DNA of 35,545 nucleotides, from contig CANKVN010000016.1 in the NCBI GenBank assembly GCA_947487055.1, positions 1 through 35,545 on the forward strand. The letters are read 5' to 3'. Source of the stretch: Flavobacteriales bacterium (GTDB lineage: Bacteria > Bacteroidota > Bacteroidia > NS11-12g > UBA955). Positions 32,601 to 35,545 of this stretch are shown here, piece after piece. The notes beneath the pieces were generated by a model. The model saw only the letters and a list, made by a program, of their open reading frames with translations, was not told where the DNA came from and did not search any database. A program made the position numbers and the translations under genes. Position 1 is the stretch's first letter; the number at the start of each line of letters is the position of its first letter.

Positions 32601-34847
32601 CGCTTATTGGCAACCAATTATTGTATCACCAATAAACCTACCAACGCTGCCATACTTACGGTAAAACCACCATTGCGGTTGAAATTGCCAAATGACACCA
32701 CCATTTGTAAAGGAAATGCCCTAAACCTCATTGCTGCAGGAACAGGTGGTGACAGCACACGGTATCTATTCCAATGGCAGGGATTTGCTGGAGGAAACAA
32801 AATAACAATTGCGCCAACAACCAGAATTGTATACCGGATGGTGCTGGATGATCAATGCACTTTTTATGATGCAAAAGATTCTGTGGTTGTGGATGTGAGG
32901 GCTCCGCTTACCTTAAAAACAAGCAGGGATACTACTTTGTGTCTCGGACGCAGCGCCACTTTGTCGGCAATATTGCAAGGCGGACTTCCTTCGGGATACC
33001 GCTATTTGTGGAAACCGGGAAATATTACCACGGGAACCTACGTGATAACACCAAACAGCAACACCAATTATACCATCACTGCGGTAGACGGCTGCACCCC
33101 GGATACCCTAACAGCAACCATAAAAGTTAACGTTAGGGCGGCTTTGGATATAACCAGCAACAACGATACTTTGATTTGTTATGGTAATTCTGTAAACCTG
33201 AAAACTACAGCTACCGGCGGTTTGGTCTCGGCCAGTACCATCACATGGAACAACGGCCTTGGATTGGGTTCCAGCAAAATGGTTTCACCAAAAAGCAAAA
33301 CCACCTACAGGGCCATTCTGGCTGATGGATGCACCGTTAAAAACGACACCGCATTTGTAATTGTGGATGTGAGGGCGCCATTAACATTGAAACTGCTAAG
33401 AGACACCACCCTGTGCATGGGAAGAAGCACAGACCTAAACGCAATTGCTGCAGGTGGTTTGAGTACAGCTTATACCATCAATTGGAACCAGGGACTGGGA
33501 ACCGGAACAAGCCAGCTTGTAACCCCGTCCGCAACCACGATTTATCAGGCTATCCTGAGCGATGGCTGTACGGTTAAATCAGACACCCAAAAAGTAACTG
33601 TAACGGTGCGACCTGCACTGAAAATCAGTGTGAACAAAGACACCACATTGTGTTACGGAAACCCCATAACCCTCGCCGGGATTGCACTTGGAGGCAATGG
33701 CCTTTACCAGTATCGTTGGGAAGATATTGCCAACCCGTTGTCACCGCTGGGAACTTCATCCACCCTCAACCTGAGCCCAACCAACACCTTGAAAGTTCGG
33801 ATAGTATTGTCCGACGGATGCACGATTAAAAACGATACCGGAAGTTTAACGATTAATGTTCTGCAAGACCTTAGCATCAGCACTTCTGCTGATACCGCCA
33901 TTTGTGTTGGTGACCTTGCAAACCTGCGTGTGAAAGCAAACGGAGGTAAGGGCGTTTACCAATATACCTGGACAGACTTGTCCGACAACAGCAACGCCGG
34001 GACCACTGCAACCATCGCTGTATCGCCCAACAGTACCAGAAACTATCGCATTGCAGTTACGGATGGTTGCACCATTACCAAACCGGTAAAAAACATCAAC
34101 ATACAAGCAGTAGCAAAACCCCTGGCAACACTTTTTCTGCCCTACACGGAGGTGTGCAGTCCGGGGGTGTTTACCATCAAAAACAACAGTTCCAATGCAG
34201 CGCGCTATTTGCTCAACAACCGGGGCTATAGCGGAAAAGACACTACATTAAAACTGGCCATTGGCAGCTATTCCATAGCTTTGAGCGCATTTAACAGCCT
34301 GGGCTGCATGGATACAGCATCCTACTCTCTGGTGATGCATCCAAAACCCAAAGCTGGCTTTGGGTTTTCGCCCATTGCTCCAAGAGAATTACAACCGGTA
34401 ACCTTTTCTGATCAAAGTTCGGGAGCCAGCACCTGGAGCTGGAATCTGCCGCATGGAAACTACACTACACAGCAGCCCCCTACCTGGGTTTCCAATGATA
34501 CCGGAACATGGGTGTTACAGCAAATTGTGGGAAACAGCTTCAACTGCTACGATACCCTCAACCGCATAATCCGTGTGGGAATTGGTTATTACCTGCACAT
34601 ACCAACGGCTTTCAGCCCCGACAATAATGGGATAAATGAAGTATGGAAACCCGCCATGCGTGGGGTGAAATCTTACCAGTTGCGTATTTTCAACCGCTGG
34701 GGTCAACTGGTATTTAAAACAGACAACCCGCAGGCCGGATGGAATGGTGAAGGGGCGCCGCAGGGAACTTATGTTATCGAACTCAGCCTGATAAACGCCT
34801 ACGATGAGCGCGTCAGCGAAAAAGGAACCATTACGCTGATTCGTTGA
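29664..34847 (+). CDS. Giant secreted subtilase with tandem beta domains and T9SS type B sorting domain
   Basis: A 1727-residue protein. The signal peptide (1-23) follows a TTG start. A prodomain-like region precedes an S8 protease with Asp241 (IGEWDGAG), His269 (GNHATHVCG) and Ser441 (NGTSMSCPG). A P-domain-like beta sandwich follows at about 500-640, then an FN3-like domain at about 732-815. Two Ig-like domains come next, at about 815-910 and 911-1000. Six tandem repeats of 78-84 residues span 1004-1486, followed by a PKD-like domain at about 1555-1640. The C-terminus from about 1642 (HIPTAFSPDNNGINEVWKP, LRIFNRWGQLVFKTD, PQGTYVIELSLI) is the gliding-motility-associated CHU_C domain that directs type IX secretion. 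It should be exported across the outer membrane and attached or released. Its stop overlaps the convergent kinase by 17 bases. Confidence 0.95.
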   Translation: MIRLTVKIIALVATMAFMLQVSGQSNPVIRLKTGDIQVSEKSIVPQITNSNGYFTSFVTFTKMPDAATKKALDSIGIALLDYLPDNTWYAEIPQSLAGVNLSNYSVMAVQPLQKEWKTQIAIWANGGPEWARNAAFPGWSECVISLNGNHRYADLKTTLEAQGFVVNQHLPHFKTVQVKFPIAKLDDLLKTEGYYWMEPIPPPAEMHNFPGRVNHRALTLNFARPGGRNLWGKGVTIGEWDGAGAGSHEDYNDRVILKNRFVAGSNGNHATHVCGTITGGGIIDPYGQGMAPKANLFTWDFYGNIAAEMDTAAFRDSIVMTNNSYGYGSDPCITRGNYDGVSRNLDILVSMYPYLSHQFSSGNSRSSNCATGGYRTINSGFQAAKNVITVGALQFNDGNSTFHSYGPMLDGRMKPDICAMGVNVYSTLPSNTYQGGWNGTSMSCPGATGTIALLHERFKQINSAKRPLNHTLKAIVCNTADDIGNVGPDYAFGFGRINAVSAMKVMEEKTYKVDSVTNGNSRTDTIYVKPGTARFQVMLIWDDMYAAASASPSLINDLDLEVQDSIGNVYLPWTLNPACHTCLPIRKRDSLNNAEQFYFDNPKSGKWVIRVKGKAISTSNEVYTITHSQIKNHVRVSYPNGFESMVPPTSTAAQTIAWDAYGATGTYTLEYSADSGITWNNITTGLASSNRYFTWNNAPATLNTKKALIRIKNGSLSDVSDTTFNVYYKANQPNGMTCSSQVHLYWPRTVGAASYRVLQSINSYMEPVGVTKDTFFTVTGLVNGRTYWFSLEAIGNKGEIGPRCNGKSFTPSATPVAPAITTEPLSQIICAGNTLRLISAASGTASMAKQWQFSADSGKTWQNMVGKTTDTLSIPNFSWSQRGFHYRNRYVNACLNLIYTKSAIIGVDTQATFSSQPLDQWKCEGDSVSWTVGVNSGLKPKLQWQRSTDNGTTYTNLAGDTTNTIKRRNLAFSNNRERYRLLATNYCITNKPTNAAILTVKPPLRLKLPNDTTICKGNALNLIAAGTGGDSTRYLFQWQGFAGGNKITIAPTTRIVYRMVLDDQCTFYDAKDSVVVDVRAPLTLKTSRDTTLCLGRSATLSAILQGGLPSGYRYLWKPGNITTGTYVITPNSNTNYTITAVDGCTPDTLTATIKVNVRAALDITSNNDTLICYGNSVNLKTTATGGLVSASTITWNNGLGLGSSKMVSPKSKTTYRAILADGCTVKNDTAFVIVDVRAPLTLKLLRDTTLCMGRSTDLNAIAAGGLSTAYTINWNQGLGTGTSQLVTPSATTIYQAILSDGCTVKSDTQKVTVTVRPALKISVNKDTTLCYGNPITLAGIALGGNGLYQYRWEDIANPLSPLGTSSTLNLSPTNTLKVRIVLSDGCTIKNDTGSLTINVLQDLSISTSADTAICVGDLANLRVKANGGKGVYQYTWTDLSDNSNAGTTATIAVSPNSTRNYRIAVTDGCTITKPVKNINIQAVAKPLATLFLPYTEVCSPGVFTIKNNSSNAARYLLNNRGYSGKDTTLKLAIGSYSIALSAFNSLGCMDTASYSLVMHPKPKAGFGFSPIAPRELQPVTFSDQSSGASTWSWNLPHGNYTTQQPPTWVSNDTGTWVLQQIVGNSFNCYDTLNRIIRVGIGYYLHIPTAFSPDNNGINEVWKPAMRGVKSYQLRIFNRWGQLVFKTDNPQAGWNGEGAPQGTYVIELSLINAYDERVSEKGTITLIR
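32673..34120 (+). repeat. Six tandem beta-domain repeats inside the T9SS protease
   Basis: Six head-to-tail units begin at about 32673, 32907, 33144, 33381, 33618 and 33870 (78, 79, 79, 79, 84 and about 84 residues). Each follows the same plan: L-x-I/L-x opening, DTT-I/L-C near residue 10, a GG turn near residue 25, a W or equivalent, a TxYR-like strand, then DGCT and a VxVRA/P exit. Units 2-4 are the most alike (openings LTLK or LDIT, exits VRAP or VRAA). The conserved Cys pair in each unit suggests a disulfide. Confidence 0.9.
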
Positions 34848-35545
34848 GTACGATGCGGATGGTGGTTTTAACGTTAGGCGAGCTTTCCTGAACAAATATC
34901 TGCCCCTGGTGGTAATCGTTGATAATCCGCTTGGCCAAGGAAAGCCCTAAGCCCCAGCCCCTTCTTTTTGTGGTGTATCCGGGTTTAAAAATGGATTTGA
35001 AACGATTGCGCGGAATTCCTTTTCCTGTATCGGAAATATCCAAAACAACCCTGCCTGCCTTTTTTTGTATGGTATATTTCAGGTCGCCTTGCCCCTCCAT
35101 TGCGTCAATGCTGTTTTTGGTAAGGTTTTCGATTACCCAGTCAAACAGGTTTTGGTTTAGCATGGCAAAAACAGGCTGGGTGGTATTGATTTCAAAGTTA
35201 ACACGCTTCCCCGACCTGGTTTTCATATAATCCACGGATTGGGTTAGTGCTTCATTAAGTTCCACTTTTTTCAGGATAGGCTCCGAACCAATTTTGCTGA
35301 ATCGCTCCGTAATAATCTGCAACCTCCTGATATCCTTTCGCATTTCATCGGAGGCATTTTCGGGCATTTCGCCCATTTCTATCACATCTACCCAACCCAT
35401 TAAGCTGGAAATGGGGGTACCCAATTGATGCGCTGTCTCCTTGGCAAGACCAACCCAAATCTGGTTCTCCTCAGCCCTTCGGCTGAAAGAAAATGCGAAA
35501 TAGGAAACCAAAATAAACAACGCCACCACACCCAGCACCACAAAT
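34831..35545 (-). CDS. Sensor histidine kinase, C-terminal part (cut by window edge)
   Basis: The frame is open to the right edge, so the N-terminal sensor region is missing. Visible parts are a membrane helix (VLGVVALFILVSYFAF), the dimerisation and phosphoacceptor H-box (ETAHQLGTPISSLMGW), and the HATPase_c domain. That domain shows its N-box (NLTKNSIDAM), G1 box (DISDTGKGIP) and G2 box (GWGLGLSLAKRI). It autophosphorylates on the H-box histidine to signal to a response regulator, which is not in the window. A near-membrane helix directly before the H-box leaves no room for PAS or HAMP domains in between. The stop lies 17 bases inside the 3' end of the convergent T9SS protease gene. Confidence 0.93.
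   Translation of the reverse strand, partial: FVVLGVVALFILVSYFAFSFSRRAEENQIWVGLAKETAHQLGTPISSLMGWVDVIEMGEMPENASDEMRKDIRRLQIITERFSKIGSEPILKKVELNEALTQSVDYMKTRSGKRVNFEINTTQPVFAMLNQNLFDWVIENLTKNSIDAMEGQGDLKYTIQKKAGRVVLDISDTGKGIPRNRFKSIFKPGYTTKRRGWGLGLSLAKRIINDYHQGQIFVQESSPNVKTTIRIVLNESA

Overview
The window is a gene-dense stretch of chromosome from a member of the Bacteroidota. I cannot name the genus. The phylum call rests on several independent signs: a gliding-motility/type IX secretion C-terminal domain on a giant protease, DUF4293 and DUF5686 family proteins, a MurF-alanine racemase fusion, YfhO- and OstA-like envelope proteins, scarce Shine-Dalgarno sequences, and repeated TAnnTTTG promoter boxes of the Bacteroidota type. 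There are 28 protein genes, two of them cut by the window edges. I found no rRNA, tRNA, CRISPR array, insertion sequence or phage gene. No gene-free stretch exceeds 300 bases; the longest are 22087-22307 and 29471-29663.

Layout. (1) 1-6199, minus strand: an apparent five-gene surface operon read as YfhO-type membrane protein, family 2 glycosyltransferase, SAM methyltransferase, secreted subtilase, and the start of a secreted repeat protein that runs off the left edge. (2) 6268-7937, plus: glyA with a translationally coupled four-helix membrane protein. (3) 7939-9363, minus: a polysaccharide flippase-like protein. (4) 9463-11115, plus: an unknown acidic protein and pdhB. (5) 11112-12131, minus: selD. 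(6) 12242-13057, plus: a DUF3108 protein, ending at a strong palindromic terminator. (7) 13139-17944, minus: tilS, a sugar-phosphate nucleotidyltransferase and murF-alr, close-packed. (8) 17975-22086, plus: an OstA-like protein and a DUF5686 outer-membrane-type protein. (9) 22308-26784, plus: an unknown lipoprotein, mtgA, then the tight run efp, speB, cysteine desulfurase and a PEGA-like lipoprotein. (10) 26814-27230, plus: queD. (11) 27232-29470, minus: DUF4293 protein and an M14 carboxypeptidase. (12) 29664-34847, plus: a 1727-residue subtilase with six tandem domains and a T9SS type B sorting domain. (13) 34831 to the right edge, minus: a sensor histidine kinase lacking its N-terminus.

The dominant theme is envelope building and surface export: peptidoglycan precursors (MurF-Alr), glycan polymerisation (MtgA), glycan assembly and flipping, lipoproteins, an LPS-transport-like protein and T9SS cargo. 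Housekeeping genes for one-carbon, pyruvate, selenium, translation, polyamine, sulfur and pterin metabolism are interspersed. Nothing looks horizontally acquired. The points most worth a second look are an EF-P whose modification-loop lysine is replaced by asparagine and which sits directly upstream of agmatinase, promoter boxes placed so close to start codons that leaderless mRNAs are predicted, six tandem domains in the T9SS protease, and four of five convergent gene pairs that abut or overlap at their 3' ends.
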